DNA from: JASHPR01 sp963795055
GTDB taxonomy: Bacteria > Actinomycetota > Actinomycetes > Streptosporangiales > Streptosporangiaceae
Length of the DNA: 64,000 nucleotides
Reading direction: 5' to 3'
Assembly (NCBI GenBank): GCA_963795055.1
Contig: CAWCGJ010000015.1
Coordinates: forward strand, 62,001-126,000
In this document: in pieces, positions 36,228 through 45,050 of the stretch
Numbering within the stretch: the first letter of the stretch is position 1
Layout of the letters: each line of letters opens with the position of its first letter
Translations under genes and position numbers: made by a program
The notes under the pieces: model-generated
What the model was told of the DNA's origin: nothing
What the model saw: only the letters and a program-made list of their open reading frames with translations
Database searches by the model: none

Positions 36228-37094
36228 ATGGACGAGGAGCTTTACCCGCGGGAACCCGAGCACGAGCCGGTGCCCCTCGACGCGGCCGGGCAGGTCACCA
36301 GGCGCGCCGCGGCGGGCCTGACGCCGGACCGGATGCCCGCCATCTACCTCGGCCACGGCGCGCCGCCGCTGGTCGACGACCCGCTCTGGGTGGTCCAGCT
36401 CGAGGCCTGGGCCGCCGCCCTGCCGCGTCCGCGGGCCGTCCTGATGGTGTCCGCGCACTGGGAGTCCGCGCCGCTGACGATCGGCGCGACCGACAACGGC
36501 GTGCCGCTCGTCTACGACTTCGGCGGGTTTCCGGAGCAGTACTACCGGGCCAGGTACCCGGCCACCGGCGCACCTGAGCTGGCCGCGCAGGTCCGTGCGC
36601 TGCTGTCGGGGAAGGAACCCGTCACCGACCTGCCCGGCCGCGGCCTGGACCACGGCGCGTACGTGCCGCTGACCGTCATGTACCCCGGCGCCGACATCCC
36701 CGTGCTGCAGATCTCGATGCCCAGCCTGGAGCCGGAGCGGTTGCTGCGGATCGGCCAGGCGCTGCGGCCACTGCGCGACGAGGGCGTGCTGATCGTCGGC
36801 AGCGGCTTCCTCACCCACGGGCTGCCGTTCCTGCGGGACTTCCGCTTCGACGCGCCCCCGCCGGGCTGGTCGGCAGAGTTCGACCACTGGGCCGCCGAGG
36901 CGCTGGATTCGGGCGACGTGGACGCGCTCGCCAACTTCACCACCGCACCAGCCGCGCGCTACGCGCACCCGACGACCGAGCACTTCGCCCCGCTGTTCGT
37001 GACGCTCGGCGCGGCGGCCGGTCCCCCCGCCCCGGTGACCACCATCACCGGCTACTGGCTCGGCCTGGCCAAGCGCTCCTTCCAGGTCGCGTAG
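36228..37094 (+). CDS. LigB-type class III extradiol dioxygenase (DODA family)
   Basis: Iron-dependent ring-cleaving dioxygenase family that includes DOPA 4,5-dioxygenase; 288 aa. Putative Fe ligands and active-site His residues are in LGHGAPPL, MVSAHWESAP, GLDHGAYVPL and GSGFLTHGLPFL. The C-terminus TTITGYWLGLAKRSFQVA is typical. The N-terminus is about 25 residues longer than E. coli YgiD. AGGAG directly precedes the ATG at 36228. It stands alone, so the aromatic substrate cannot be inferred from neighbours. Confidence 0.87.
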   Translation: MDEELYPREPEHEPVPLDAAGQVTRRAAAGLTPDRMPAIYLGHGAPPLVDDPLWVVQLEAWAAALPRPRAVLMVSAHWESAPLTIGATDNGVPLVYDFGGFPEQYYRARYPATGAPELAAQVRALLSGKEPVTDLPGRGLDHGAYVPLTVMYPGADIPVLQISMPSLEPERLLRIGQALRPLRDEGVLIVGSGFLTHGLPFLRDFRFDAPPPGWSAEFDHWAAEALDSGDVDALANFTTAPAARYAHPTTEHFAPLFVTLGAAAGPPAPVTTITGYWLGLAKRSFQVA

Positions 37095-37103
37095 CCCGCC
37101 CCG

Positions 37104-39020
37104 CTAGCTCAGGTACGGCTCAGGGGTGACGGTGAACCGGCGCCCGCTGGGCAGCCTCCAGGTCAGGACGCCCGGTTCGGGCTGGCTGAGCTGCCAGCCA
37201 GGGGCCTGCTTCGCCTGATGATGAGATCGGCACAGCGGATGCAGATTGCACTCACATGTCCGCCCGCCCCGATGGTAGGGAACCGTATGGTCGTCATCGC
37301 ATCGGCTGGCGGGCCGCCCGCACCCGGGGTAACCGCACCGCCGACTGCGGATCTTGACCAGGTGCCGCAGCGAGTCCGACGGCCGGTATCCGGCTGATTC
37401 GTGTTGGTGGGAGCAGGTCCCCGCTTCAATCCCGGTCAGGCTGATTCCCGCGAACCAGGCGACGGGGCTGGCCGTGCCGGGCGGGCCCGGCCCCGCCCGG
37501 GCGCATCCGTGGGCGACGGCCCGGCCGTTCCGGCCGGTGAGGGTCACGCACCACCGGGCGGCGGACCGGGCGGCCAGCGCCGCGGCCAGGTCCCGGCAGG
37601 TTCCGGCGTCGACGGCGCCGTGCCCGGCGACCTCACCGGGAAGGTCGGACAGGCCGAGCCACGCCGAGGCGGGCATGGTCAGGTTCACCGACCCGCCCAG
37701 ATGCGCGGGCTGGACGGGCTGGGCAGCCGCCAGCGTGCCCGCGGTGCCACCGGGCAGCAGCGACGCGAGGGACCGCCCGGTCAGCCGGGCGATCATCGCC
37801 TCCGCGCGCAACTGGTCGTAGGTGCCGGTCGCACCGTGCTGCTTGAGCCAGCGGGCGTCGGCGTCGAGGTTCTTGTCGGCCTGGATCACCGCGGCAGGAG
37901 CCAGGTCCCGGCCGGCGATGGCGCCGGTGCCGGAGGCCTCGGCCCAGGTCTCTACCCGGGCGTCCTTCTCGGCCTGCTGCCGCCGTCTCATCGCAGCCTG
38001 CGGGTCAAAGGCCAGGATTTCCCGGCGCAAGGCCCGCCGAAGCTGCCCGGTGGTCATCCCGTCCGCCTCCGGCAAGACGCTCGCCGCGATCGCCGCGGCC
38101 GTGATGTCGTCCAGGCAGGCGGTCTCGTCGGCGAACACCGCGGCCTTGGGCAGGTCAATCCGCCCGGCGGCCAGCGCGGCGGCCACTCCGGGCAGGCGGG
38201 CCATGGCCGCCGCCCGCCCGGCCAGCACCGACGCGGCCCGCCCGGTCAGCGTCAGGACCGCGGCCAGCTCCTCTTCCACATGCTCGCCAGGACGGCCGTC
38301 CGGTCCGGCGCGACGGGCCGCCAGTTCGGCCACTGCGGCAAGCTCGGCGCCCGCGGCCCGTGCGGCCAGCCGTCGTTGCGCGGCCAGGAACCCGCATAGC
38401 TCATCGTCGGACAGCCGGCCGAGGCCGTCCTCCCAGACCCGGTCGGCCAGCATGGCCAGCGTCCCGCCCGGCTCCATCTGGTCCAGCACCCCGCCCGCGG
38501 CGAAGCCGCGGCCCTGGCCGCCCTGGCGGTGCGTGAACCCGGCATCGAGTACCTCGGCCGCCTCCGGGCTCGCCGCCTCCGGGCTCGCCACCAGGCCCGC
38601 CGACTCCGCGGCCGAAGCCTCCTCGGCATCCATCCACACCTGCTGTTCGCCGGCCGACAGCTCCGACCACTCCGGCGGCCCGGCAGCAAGATCGCAACCC
38701 AGCAGGTCGTCGTCGGCAGGCCACGGATCGTCGTCAGCCAGGTCCATCCGGCTCTCGTCCAGCCGGGCCAGCGCAGCCGCCTGACCGGCGGTCAGCTCCC
38801 CGTCGGCCGCCAGCAGCGCCAGTAATTCCGCAACGGACAGGCCCGGAACAGGCGGTTCGGCCGCCGACAGCTCGGCAGCGGGTAGCTCGGCAGCGGGTAG
38901 CTCGGCAGCCGCCGCCGCGGGCGGCCCGGCGGCGGGCGGCCCGGCGGCGGGCGGCCCGGTCACGGGCAGCGTCACGGGCCGCTTGTCTTCGTGACTGGCA
39001 TCGGCGGGCCCTGCGGCCAT
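37104..39020 (-). CDS. DUF222 and HNH-endonuclease domain protein
   Basis: 638 aa. The N-terminal 60 residues are low complexity with GPPAA and AELPA repeats. The central part has the DUF222 pattern (Ala-rich helices, LAAVLTLTGRAASVLAG, MARLPGVAAALAAGRIDLPKA). The C-terminus is an HNH nuclease: CGYPGCGRPASRCDDDHT, YHRGGRTCECNLHPLCRSHH, with two Cys pairs for structural zinc. Such proteins occur in many copies in actinobacteria and are thought to be selfish or mobile, but no element ends, integrase or target-site repeats are seen here. The upstream 115 bp is distinctly AT-rich compared with the rest of the window. Confidence 0.85.
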   Translation of the reverse strand: MAAGPADASHEDKRPVTLPVTGPPAAGPPAAGPPAAAAAELPAAELPAAELSAAEPPVPGLSVAELLALLAADGELTAGQAAALARLDESRMDLADDDPWPADDDLLGCDLAAGPPEWSELSAGEQQVWMDAEEASAAESAGLVASPEAASPEAAEVLDAGFTHRQGGQGRGFAAGGVLDQMEPGGTLAMLADRVWEDGLGRLSDDELCGFLAAQRRLAARAAGAELAAVAELAARRAGPDGRPGEHVEEELAAVLTLTGRAASVLAGRAAAMARLPGVAAALAAGRIDLPKAAVFADETACLDDITAAAIAASVLPEADGMTTGQLRRALRREILAFDPQAAMRRRQQAEKDARVETWAEASGTGAIAGRDLAPAAVIQADKNLDADARWLKQHGATGTYDQLRAEAMIARLTGRSLASLLPGGTAGTLAAAQPVQPAHLGGSVNLTMPASAWLGLSDLPGEVAGHGAVDAGTCRDLAAALAARSAARWCVTLTGRNGRAVAHGCARAGPGPPGTASPVAWFAGISLTGIEAGTCSHQHESAGYRPSDSLRHLVKIRSRRCGYPGCGRPASRCDDDHTVPYHRGGRTCECNLHPLCRSHHQAKQAPGWQLSQPEPGVLTWRLPSGRRFTVTPEPYLS

Positions 39021-39135
39021 CTGGCCTCCCTTCCGCGGTGTGTGGCCGGTTCGGGGATCTGGCGGTGGTGTGTAACGTCTTCGACTACCCTACCATGTAA
39101 TGCCGCTATTTCGCTATTAATTTCGATTAGAATCG

Positions 39136-40422
39136 TTACGGCGTGTCCCAGAGCACGTGCAACGAGGCGGGCTTGCGGAACACGACCCCGCGCGGCGGCT
39201 GGCGTCGGGCGGGATCGAGCCGCAGCCCGGGCAGCCGCCGCGCCAGCGCGAGCACGGCGGCCCTGGCCTCCAGCCGGGCCAGATGCGCCCCCAGGCAGAA
39301 ATGCGGTCCGTGCGCGAACGCCAGGTTCTGCCTGGCGTTCGCGCGCCGCACGTCGAACCGGTCCGGGTCGGGGAAGAACGCCGGGTCCCGGCCCGCCCCC
39401 GCGAGCGAGACGGTCACGAGATCTCCGCGCCGGATCGCTGCCGCGGCGAGCGGGACATCGACGGTGGCGTAGCGGTCGACGACCGCGGCGGCGGGCTCCA
39501 GCCGCAGCGACTCCTCCACGGCGTTTCCCACCAGGCGCTGGTCGGCGACCACCTCGCGGAACTGGCGGGGGTGGCTGAGCAGGTGCAGAACCGCGTTGCA
39601 GATCATGCCCTCGGTCGTTTCGATGCCGCCGAACGCCAGGACCGCGGCGTTCGACACGACCTCGCTGCCGCGCAGCCCTCCCGCCCCCGCCGCGGCCGCC
39701 AGCAGCGAATCCTCGTGCGCCCCGGTGCTCTCGGTGGTGCCGTCGGCGATCACGCGGTGCAGGCTCTCGCTGAGCTTCCCGAACGCCTCCGACCCCCTGG
39801 TCAAGGCGGTGCGGTCGCCGTCCCGCCCCCGCTCTCCCGACTCGCCGGCCAGCGCCGACACCGCGCCGACGATCTCGTCGTACCACGACAAGATCACCTT
39901 CGGATCAGCCTGGCCCAGGCCGAGCACGTCGGCGACGGCCGCGACCGCCAGCGGTCCGGCCAGGTCGCGCCGCAGCTCCGCCCGGCCCGCCGCCGCGAAC
40001 CCGGACACCAGCCGCGCGGCCTCGGCCTCCACGAACTCCTCCAGCCGGGCCTGTACCTCGGCCAGCTTGAACGCCTCGGCGAACGGGGCGCGATGGCGCT
40101 GATGCTCGGTGCCGTCCAGTGACAGCATGCTCGGCCCGATCACCCGGGCGGTCGAGAACCGGGGATCGTCGACGGTGAACGTCCGGGTATCGCGCAGGAC
40201 GCGCAGGGCCAGGTCGCGGCGCGTGACCAGCCAGCCGCCGAGAACCGGAAGCCACGAGACCGGCTCGCGCTCGCGCAGTCGCCGCAGCAGCGGGTGCAGC
40301 TCGCCATCGAGATCACGCATGGTCACGGCCGCGCCGAGCGGGAACGGGCCCCGGTTGCCTCCAGACCCGTCGGGACGGGGCACGGCCTGCCGCTCACCCG
40401 GCGGGCGGGGCGAGCCGGGCAT
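39136..40422 (-). CDS. Cytochrome P450
   Basis: Bacterial class I P450 mono-oxygenase, 428 aa, soluble. The I-helix has FGGIETTEG, an AGxDTT variant with Glu replacing Asp; the K-helix ExxR is EESLR; the heme-binding loop is FAHGPHFCLGAHLAR with the axial Cys. It needs a ferredoxin and reductase, neither of which is adjacent. The ATG at 40422 follows TAGCGT by 6 nt, so it is probably leaderless. The neighbours (HNH protein, Nudix fusion) give no pathway clue. Confidence 0.92.
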   Translation of the reverse strand: MPGSPRPPGERQAVPRPDGSGGNRGPFPLGAAVTMRDLDGELHPLLRRLREREPVSWLPVLGGWLVTRRDLALRVLRDTRTFTVDDPRFSTARVIGPSMLSLDGTEHQRHRAPFAEAFKLAEVQARLEEFVEAEAARLVSGFAAAGRAELRRDLAGPLAVAAVADVLGLGQADPKVILSWYDEIVGAVSALAGESGERGRDGDRTALTRGSEAFGKLSESLHRVIADGTTESTGAHEDSLLAAAAGAGGLRGSEVVSNAAVLAFGGIETTEGMICNAVLHLLSHPRQFREVVADQRLVGNAVEESLRLEPAAAVVDRYATVDVPLAAAAIRRGDLVTVSLAGAGRDPAFFPDPDRFDVRRANARQNLAFAHGPHFCLGAHLARLEARAAVLALARRLPGLRLDPARRQPPRGVVFRKPASLHVLWDTP

Positions 40423-40428
40423 GCTCCG

Positions 40429-40434
40429 ACGCTA
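40429..40434 (-). promoter_or_regulatory. -10 box (TAGCGT) of a leaderless P450 transcript
   Basis: Minus-strand TAGCGT ends 6 nt before the ATG at 40422. No ribosome site is present. Confidence 0.45.
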
Positions 40435-40534
40435 CACCCGGCCCAGGCGCCTGCGAATGTCCCAGAAGGCCTGCTATTACCGGCCTAACGGTACATTTTG
40501 CCAGGCCGCGACCCGCCTGCGCCCGCCCGCCGCG

Positions 40535-41449
40535 TCAAAGCTGGCCGAGCAGCCAGCTGGGGCCGGTCACCGACGCCCCGGCCGCCACGCACCGTTCACG
40601 CAGCCGCCGGTCGGCGGTCACGACCAGGCGACGCCCCTCGAGGTCGCCGGCCAGCGCCGCGATGGTGTCGTCGCCCGAGCCTGGGGCGGCGACCACCCTC
40701 AGCCGGTCGTCCGGGGATCCGGATCCGCCGTGATCGCGGGGGCCGCCGGCATGAGCGGCGGCGGCCGGCCGCGCCGCCCCCTCCACGACCAGTACGAACT
40801 CGGGGAACCAGCGTTCCAGGGCCGGCGCCCGGACCGATTCGGGCAGCGCGGTCACGCCTTCCGCGGCCAGCCCGGCCAGCTCGCCGCGGAGCCGCCGCGC
40901 CGCCGCGGCCCGGTCCCGCCACCAGCCATCGGGGCGCGAGCCCATCACGTTGGCCACGTCAACGATGACCGTGAGCGGCAGCAGCGTCTCGCGGAGCACC
41001 GGCCACTGCTCCGCGAACCCCGGATGCAGGTCTAGCGCCGCGACATCCTCTTCAGGAACCCAGGCGGCCTTGCTGGTCTCGCTGCTCAGCGCGTGCACCG
41101 GAATCGGCCGAGGCGCCGCCGCGATCACCGTCTGGTAGGACCAGCCTCCATGATCGTCGCGGAGGATCCCGAGCACGCTGACGGCGTCGGCCGGCAGCCC
41201 GCACTCCTCCTCCGCTTCGCGCAGCGCGGCGGCCACGGCCGACTCGTGGCTGTCCTTGGCGCCGCCGGGCGGCCCCCAGGCGCCGCCGTGATTACCCCAC
41301 CAGCTCCTGCGCTGCAGCAGCACGCACGGCTGGGCGCCGGGGTCAGCACGGCACGGGGCGTAGGCCAGCAGCCCTGCCGCGCCGTACCGGCCCCAGTGCC
41401 GGTGGCCGTGACCGCAGGCAGTCCAGCCGTTCCCGTCCCGATTCGCCAT
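40535..41449 (-). CDS. Nudix hydrolase fused to a NYN/PIN-like nuclease domain
   Basis: 304 aa. Residues 1-165 are a Nudix domain with a complete box (GAKDSHESAVAAALREAEEE followed by CGL), expected to hydrolyse nucleoside-diphosphate derivatives. Residues about 170-304 are a NYN (YacP-like) PIN-fold RNase domain: TVIVDVANVMGSRPDGWWRD, then APGSGDDTIAAL and VVTADRRLRERC, retaining the conserved acidic residues. The combination suggests coupled nucleotide or RNA-end processing. The ATG at 41449 is 8 nt behind TATGGT; upstream in-frame sequence is a shadow of sppA. It diverges from sppA. Confidence 0.82.
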   Translation of the reverse strand: MANRDGNGWTACGHGHRHWGRYGAAGLLAYAPCRADPGAQPCVLLQRRSWWGNHGGAWGPPGGAKDSHESAVAAALREAEEECGLPADAVSVLGILRDDHGGWSYQTVIAAAPRPIPVHALSSETSKAAWVPEEDVAALDLHPGFAEQWPVLRETLLPLTVIVDVANVMGSRPDGWWRDRAAAARRLRGELAGLAAEGVTALPESVRAPALERWFPEFVLVVEGAARPAAAAHAGGPRDHGGSGSPDDRLRVVAAPGSGDDTIAALAGDLEGRRLVVTADRRLRERCVAAGASVTGPSWLLGQL

Positions 41450-41457
41450 CGGGCCCG

Positions 41458-41463
41458 ACCATA
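41458..41463 (-). promoter_or_regulatory. -10 box (TATGGT) of the Nudix-NYN gene
   Basis: Minus-strand TATGGT is 8 nt before the ATG at 41449; there is no Shine-Dalgarno sequence in the gap. Confidence 0.45.
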
Positions 41464-41549
41464 GCCGACGCGCCCGGCTCTGGATTTCTCGCTCCCGCCG
41501 CGGGCGGCGATTGGCGTGCGGGGGGCCGGGCGGGCGAATCGCCGCGGCA

Positions 41550-41555
41550 TAGGCT
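41550..41555 (+). promoter_or_regulatory. -10 box (TAGGCT) of leaderless sppA
   Basis: TAGGCT is 6 nt before the ATG at 41562, suggesting transcription starts at or next to the start codon. Confidence 0.5.
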
Positions 41556-41561
41556 GAACCC

Positions 41562-43304
41562 ATGCCGGAACTCATGATTGCTGACCAGCTGGCCAAATTG
41601 CGCCGGCAGCGCACCGCACCGCTGATCCTGGAGCTTGACCTCACCGAGGGGATCGCCGAGGAACCGCCGGCCGACCCGGTGTCCGCGGTCTTGACGATGC
41701 GCCGGGCGAGGCTGGCCGACCTGCTGGACGGGCTGCGCCGGGCCCGCAGCGACCAGCGGGTCAAGGCCCTGGTCGTGAAGGTCGGCGGGCGTCCCATCGG
41801 GTTGGCCACGGTCCAGGAGATCAGGCGAGCGGTCGAGGAGTTCCGCGACGCGGGCAAGCTGACCGTCGCATGGGCGGAGACGTTCGGCGAGTTCGCCGCC
41901 GGCAACGTGCCCTACTACCTGGCCACCGCGTTCGACACGATCTACCTGCAACCGTCGGGCGACCTCGGGCTGACCGGGATCGCGATGGAGCGGTTCTTCC
42001 TGCGCGGCGCGCTGGATCATCTGGGCATCGACTTCCAGGTCGCCAAGAGGTACGAGTACAAGAGCGCGACCGAGCAGCTCACCGAGCGCAACTTCTCCGG
42101 GCCGGCCCGCGAGGCCACCGAGCGCCTGGCCGTGTCGGTCACCGGCCAGCTGGTCGACGCGATAGCCGAACGCAGGCAGATTCCGCCCGCCAAGGTCAGG
42201 GAGCTGATCGACCAGGGCCCGTTCCTCGCCGACCAGGCCCACCAGGCCCGGCTGGTGGACGAGCTCGGTTACCGGGACGAGGTGTACGCCCGGGTCAGGA
42301 AGCAGGCCGGCCAGGACGCGATCCTGCAGCACGTGGGCCGCTACCAGCGCTCGCGCGCGCTGGCCGAGCGCGCCCGCAATCTGCCCAGTCCCAAGCAGCG
42401 GCACGTCGCGCTGATCTACGCGGCCGGCGCGATCCGGCGCGGGCGCAGCGGCCGCGGCCCGCTGTCGGGCGGCGGAATGGGCTCGGACACGATCAGCGCG
42501 GCGCTGCGGGCCGCGGTCGCGGACGACGGCGCGCGTGCGATCGTGCTGCGGGTTAACAGCCCGGGTGGCTCCTACGTCGCCTCCGACACCATCTGGCGCG
42601 AGGTGGTCCGCGCCCGCAGCGCGGGCAAGCCGGTGGTGGTGTCCATGGGCGACGTCGCCGCTTCCGGCGGCTATTTCATCTCGATGGCCGCGGACGCGAT
42701 CGTCGCCCAGCCGGGCACGGTGACCGGCTCCATCGGCGTGTTCACCGGCAAGCCGGTGCTCAGCGACCTGCTCGGCCGGGCTGGGGTGACGACGGACTCG
42801 GTCGCCGAGGGGGCGCACTCGGAGATGTTCAAGACCACCCGGCCGTTCACCGAGGACGAGTGGGTGCTGGTCAACGACTGGCTGGATCGCATCTACGCCG
42901 ACTTCACCGGCAAGGTCGCCGAAGGCCGCCGGATGACGGCCGAGCGGGTGCACGAGCTGGCCCGGGGCCGGGTGTGGACCGGCGCGGACGCGCTGGACAA
43001 CGGGCTCGTGGACGAGCTCGGCGGCCTGGACCGGGCGGCGGCGATGGCCCGCCGCCGGGCGGGCCTGCCCGCCGCCGCGCCGCTGCGCATCTACCCGAGG
43101 GTCACGCCCTTCGACCGGCTGCGTCCGGGCTCGGGCGAGGCCCGCGCCGCCCTGCTGCCCTCCGCCATCTCGTATCCGGCAGGCTCGGGGGTCATGGCGG
43201 CGCTGCTCGCCGAGGCCTGGGGGCCGGTCTGGAGGCTGGCCACCCAGGCCGGCCTGTCGCCGTACGGGCCGCTGGCCCTCCCCGGGAACTGGACCTTCGA
43301 TTGA
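41562..43304 (+). CDS. sppA: Signal peptide peptidase SppA, 67K type
   Basis: Membrane-associated serine/lysine protease that degrades cleaved signal peptides; 580 aa, the full double-domain length. The N-terminal domain carries the general-base Lys in KRYEYKSATEQLT. The C-terminal domain carries the nucleophile Ser in GDVAASGGYFISMAADAIVA and the segment RVNSPGGSYVASD. No clear N-terminal membrane helix is seen, unlike the E. coli enzyme. It is probably leaderless (TAGGCT, 6 nt). The flavin reductase gene follows and may overlap it by a TTGA junction. Confidence 0.9.
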   Translation: MPELMIADQLAKLRRQRTAPLILELDLTEGIAEEPPADPVSAVLTMRRARLADLLDGLRRARSDQRVKALVVKVGGRPIGLATVQEIRRAVEEFRDAGKLTVAWAETFGEFAAGNVPYYLATAFDTIYLQPSGDLGLTGIAMERFFLRGALDHLGIDFQVAKRYEYKSATEQLTERNFSGPAREATERLAVSVTGQLVDAIAERRQIPPAKVRELIDQGPFLADQAHQARLVDELGYRDEVYARVRKQAGQDAILQHVGRYQRSRALAERARNLPSPKQRHVALIYAAGAIRRGRSGRGPLSGGGMGSDTISAALRAAVADDGARAIVLRVNSPGGSYVASDTIWREVVRARSAGKPVVVSMGDVAASGGYFISMAADAIVAQPGTVTGSIGVFTGKPVLSDLLGRAGVTTDSVAEGAHSEMFKTTRPFTEDEWVLVNDWLDRIYADFTGKVAEGRRMTAERVHELARGRVWTGADALDNGLVDELGGLDRAAAMARRRAGLPAAAPLRIYPRVTPFDRLRPGSGEARAALLPSAISYPAGSGVMAALLAEAWGPVWRLATQAGLSPYGPLALPGNWTFD

Positions 43305-43312
43305 CGCAACGG

Positions 43313-43807
43313 ATGGCCGCCGGGTCCCGCCCGGCCATCGGTGACGTGCTCGCGGCGTTTGCCTCGGGGGTCACCCTGGTCACCGTGGCCGACGGCCGCG
43401 ACGACGTCGGCACCACCGTGACCGCGTTCTGCCCCGTGTCCGGTGATCCGCCGCTGGTGCTGGTCTCGCTGATCGCGAGCTCCTACCCGGCCGAGCTGCT
43501 CGGCCGGCTGGACCGGTTCGCCGTGACCGTGCTCGCGGCCGGCCAGCGGGCGCTGGCCGGCCGGTTCGCCGCGTCCGGCCGGCCGGGCGCGAGGCTGCTG
43601 CTGGACGGGGTGCCGCACCAGCGCGGAGCGCTCTCCGGCGCGCTGATCCCCGCCGACGGCCTCGCCGCCCTGGAGTGCGAGGTCACCCAGCGGGTCGAGA
43701 CGGGCGATCACGTGGTGGTGATCGCCCGCGTGCTGGACGTCGCGTACCTGGCCGAGGGCGGGCAGCCGCTGATCAGGTTCCGCGGGAAGTACCCGCCGCT
43801 GGCCTGA
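43313..43807 (+). CDS. Flavin reductase-like FMN-binding protein
   Basis: 164-aa HpaC/ActVB-type flavin reductase domain that would supply reduced FMN or FAD to a partner mono-oxygenase. Typical segments are FASGVTLVTV, GTTVTAFCPVSGDPPLVLVSL and LECEVTQRVETGDHVVVIARV, ending IRFRGKYPPLA. The start is uncertain: ATG 43313 matches the family N-terminus but has a weak ribosome site. An in-frame TTG at 43301 overlaps the sppA stop as TTGA and may be used by coupling. No partner mono-oxygenase is adjacent. Confidence 0.85.
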   Translation: MAAGSRPAIGDVLAAFASGVTLVTVADGRDDVGTTVTAFCPVSGDPPLVLVSLIASSYPAELLGRLDRFAVTVLAAGQRALAGRFAASGRPGARLLLDGVPHQRGALSGALIPADGLAALECEVTQRVETGDHVVVIARVLDVAYLAEGGQPLIRFRGKYPPLA

Positions 43808-43820
43808 GGGGAGGCACGTT

Positions 43821-45035
43821 TTACCCGCCCGCCGCCCTTTCCCCGCCCACCGCCCTTTCCCCGCCCACCACGCCCCTGCCCGCCAGCCAGAACCCGGCGA
43901 CGAGCGGAACGCCCGGCCGGTAGGCGAGGTAGGAGTGCGAGGGCGCTTCCAGCATCACCAGGTCGGCCCGGGCCCCGACGCCGAGGTGACCGACGTCGGC
44001 CCGGCGCAGCGCGCGGGCCCCGCCCGCCGTGGCCGCCCACACGGCCTCCTGGGTGGTCATGTGCATCTCGCGCACCGCCAGCGCGATGCACCACGCCATG
44101 CTCGAGCTGAAGCACGAGCCCGGGTTGCAGTCGGTGGCGAGCGCCACGGTCACCCCGGCGCCGAGCAGCCGGCGCGCGTCCGGGTACGGCTGCCGGGTAG
44201 AGAACTCGACCCCGGGCAGCAGGGTGGCCACGGTGTCCGAGGAGGCGAGCGCGTCGACGTCGGCATCGTCCAGGTGGGTGCAGTGATCGGCGGAGGCGGC
44301 GCCGGCCTGCACGGCGAGCTGCACCCCGGGCCCCGGGCCGAGCTGGTTGGCGTGCACCCGGGGCTGCAGGCCCGCCGCCGCGCCCGCGGCCAGCACCGCG
44401 GCCGCCTGGTCCCGGTCGAAGGCCCCGCGCTCGCAGAACACGTCGACCCACTTGGCGCGCGGCGCGCAGGCGTCCAGCATCGCGCCGCAGACCAGGTCGA
44501 CGTATCCGGCCGGGTCCGCCTCGAACTCCGGCGGAACCACGTGCGCGCCCAGGTAGGTCACCTCGGAGGTGAACTCCGAGGCGATCGCGACGCTGCGGGC
44601 CTCGTCGGCAACGGTGAGCCCGTACCCGGACTTGCACTCGAACGTGGTGATCCCCTGGGCCAGCATCTCCGCGGCCAGCTTCCGCAGGTTGGCCCGGAGC
44701 TGGTCGTCGGTGGCGTCCCTGGTCGCGGCGACCGTGCTGCGGATGCCGCCCGCCTGGTAGGGCTGGCCGGCCATCCGGGCGGCGAACTCCGCGCCGCGCT
44801 CCCCGGCGAAGACGAGATGGGCGTGGGAATCGACGAACCCGGGCAGTACGGCCCGGCCCCCCGCGTCGACCATCTGGTCCGCGGCGGGCGCCCGCGACGC
44901 GGGCCCGGTCCAGGCCACCAGGTCCTCGTCGATGACCAGCGCGGCCTCGGTGCCGGCGGTACCCGCCGCGGCGCCGGCCCGCTCCCCGGGCTGGTTCGTG
45001 ACCAGCTCGCCGATGTTCGTGATCAGGACGCTCAC
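43821..45035 (-). CDS. hutI: Imidazolonepropionase
   Basis: Amidohydrolase-superfamily enzyme for the third step of histidine degradation (imidazolone propionate to N-formimino-glutamate); 404 aa. The metal motif is DSHAHLVF, with further ligands in HANQLGPG, ADHCTHLDD and ATDCNPGSC; the substrate loop includes FECKSGYGL. The last 15 residues are two GGERA repeats from 18-bp tandem DNA repeats and replace the normal tail. It is last in the hutU-amidohydrolase-hutF-hutI operon and converges on the flavin reductase with a 13-bp gap. Confidence 0.94.
   Translation of the reverse strand: MSVLITNIGELVTNQPGERAGAAAGTAGTEAALVIDEDLVAWTGPASRAPAADQMVDAGGRAVLPGFVDSHAHLVFAGERGAEFAARMAGQPYQAGGIRSTVAATRDATDDQLRANLRKLAAEMLAQGITTFECKSGYGLTVADEARSVAIASEFTSEVTYLGAHVVPPEFEADPAGYVDLVCGAMLDACAPRAKWVDVFCERGAFDRDQAAAVLAAGAAAGLQPRVHANQLGPGPGVQLAVQAGAASADHCTHLDDADVDALASSDTVATLLPGVEFSTRQPYPDARRLLGAGVTVALATDCNPGSCFSSSMAWCIALAVREMHMTTQEAVWAATAGGARALRRADVGHLGVGARADLVMLEAPSHSYLAYRPGVPLVAGFWLAGRGVVGGERAVGGERAAGG
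43832..43867. repeat. Two identical 18-bp tandem repeats at the hutI 3' end
   Basis: Copies 43832-43849 and 43850-43867 are identical and in frame with hutI, encoding GGERA-type hexapeptides. They are followed by a degenerate part-copy. Confidence 0.85.
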
Positions 45036-45050
45036 GCGTGCCTCCCGGTG

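Noticed and set aside
35697..36983. Long N-terminal extension of the metallophosphoesterase
   Set aside because: The extra part is antisense to the dioxygenase gene, and a leaderless start at 36191 fits better.
37104..39020. Intact mobile element around the HNH gene
   Set aside because: No integrase, terminal repeats, target duplication or tRNA attachment site is visible.
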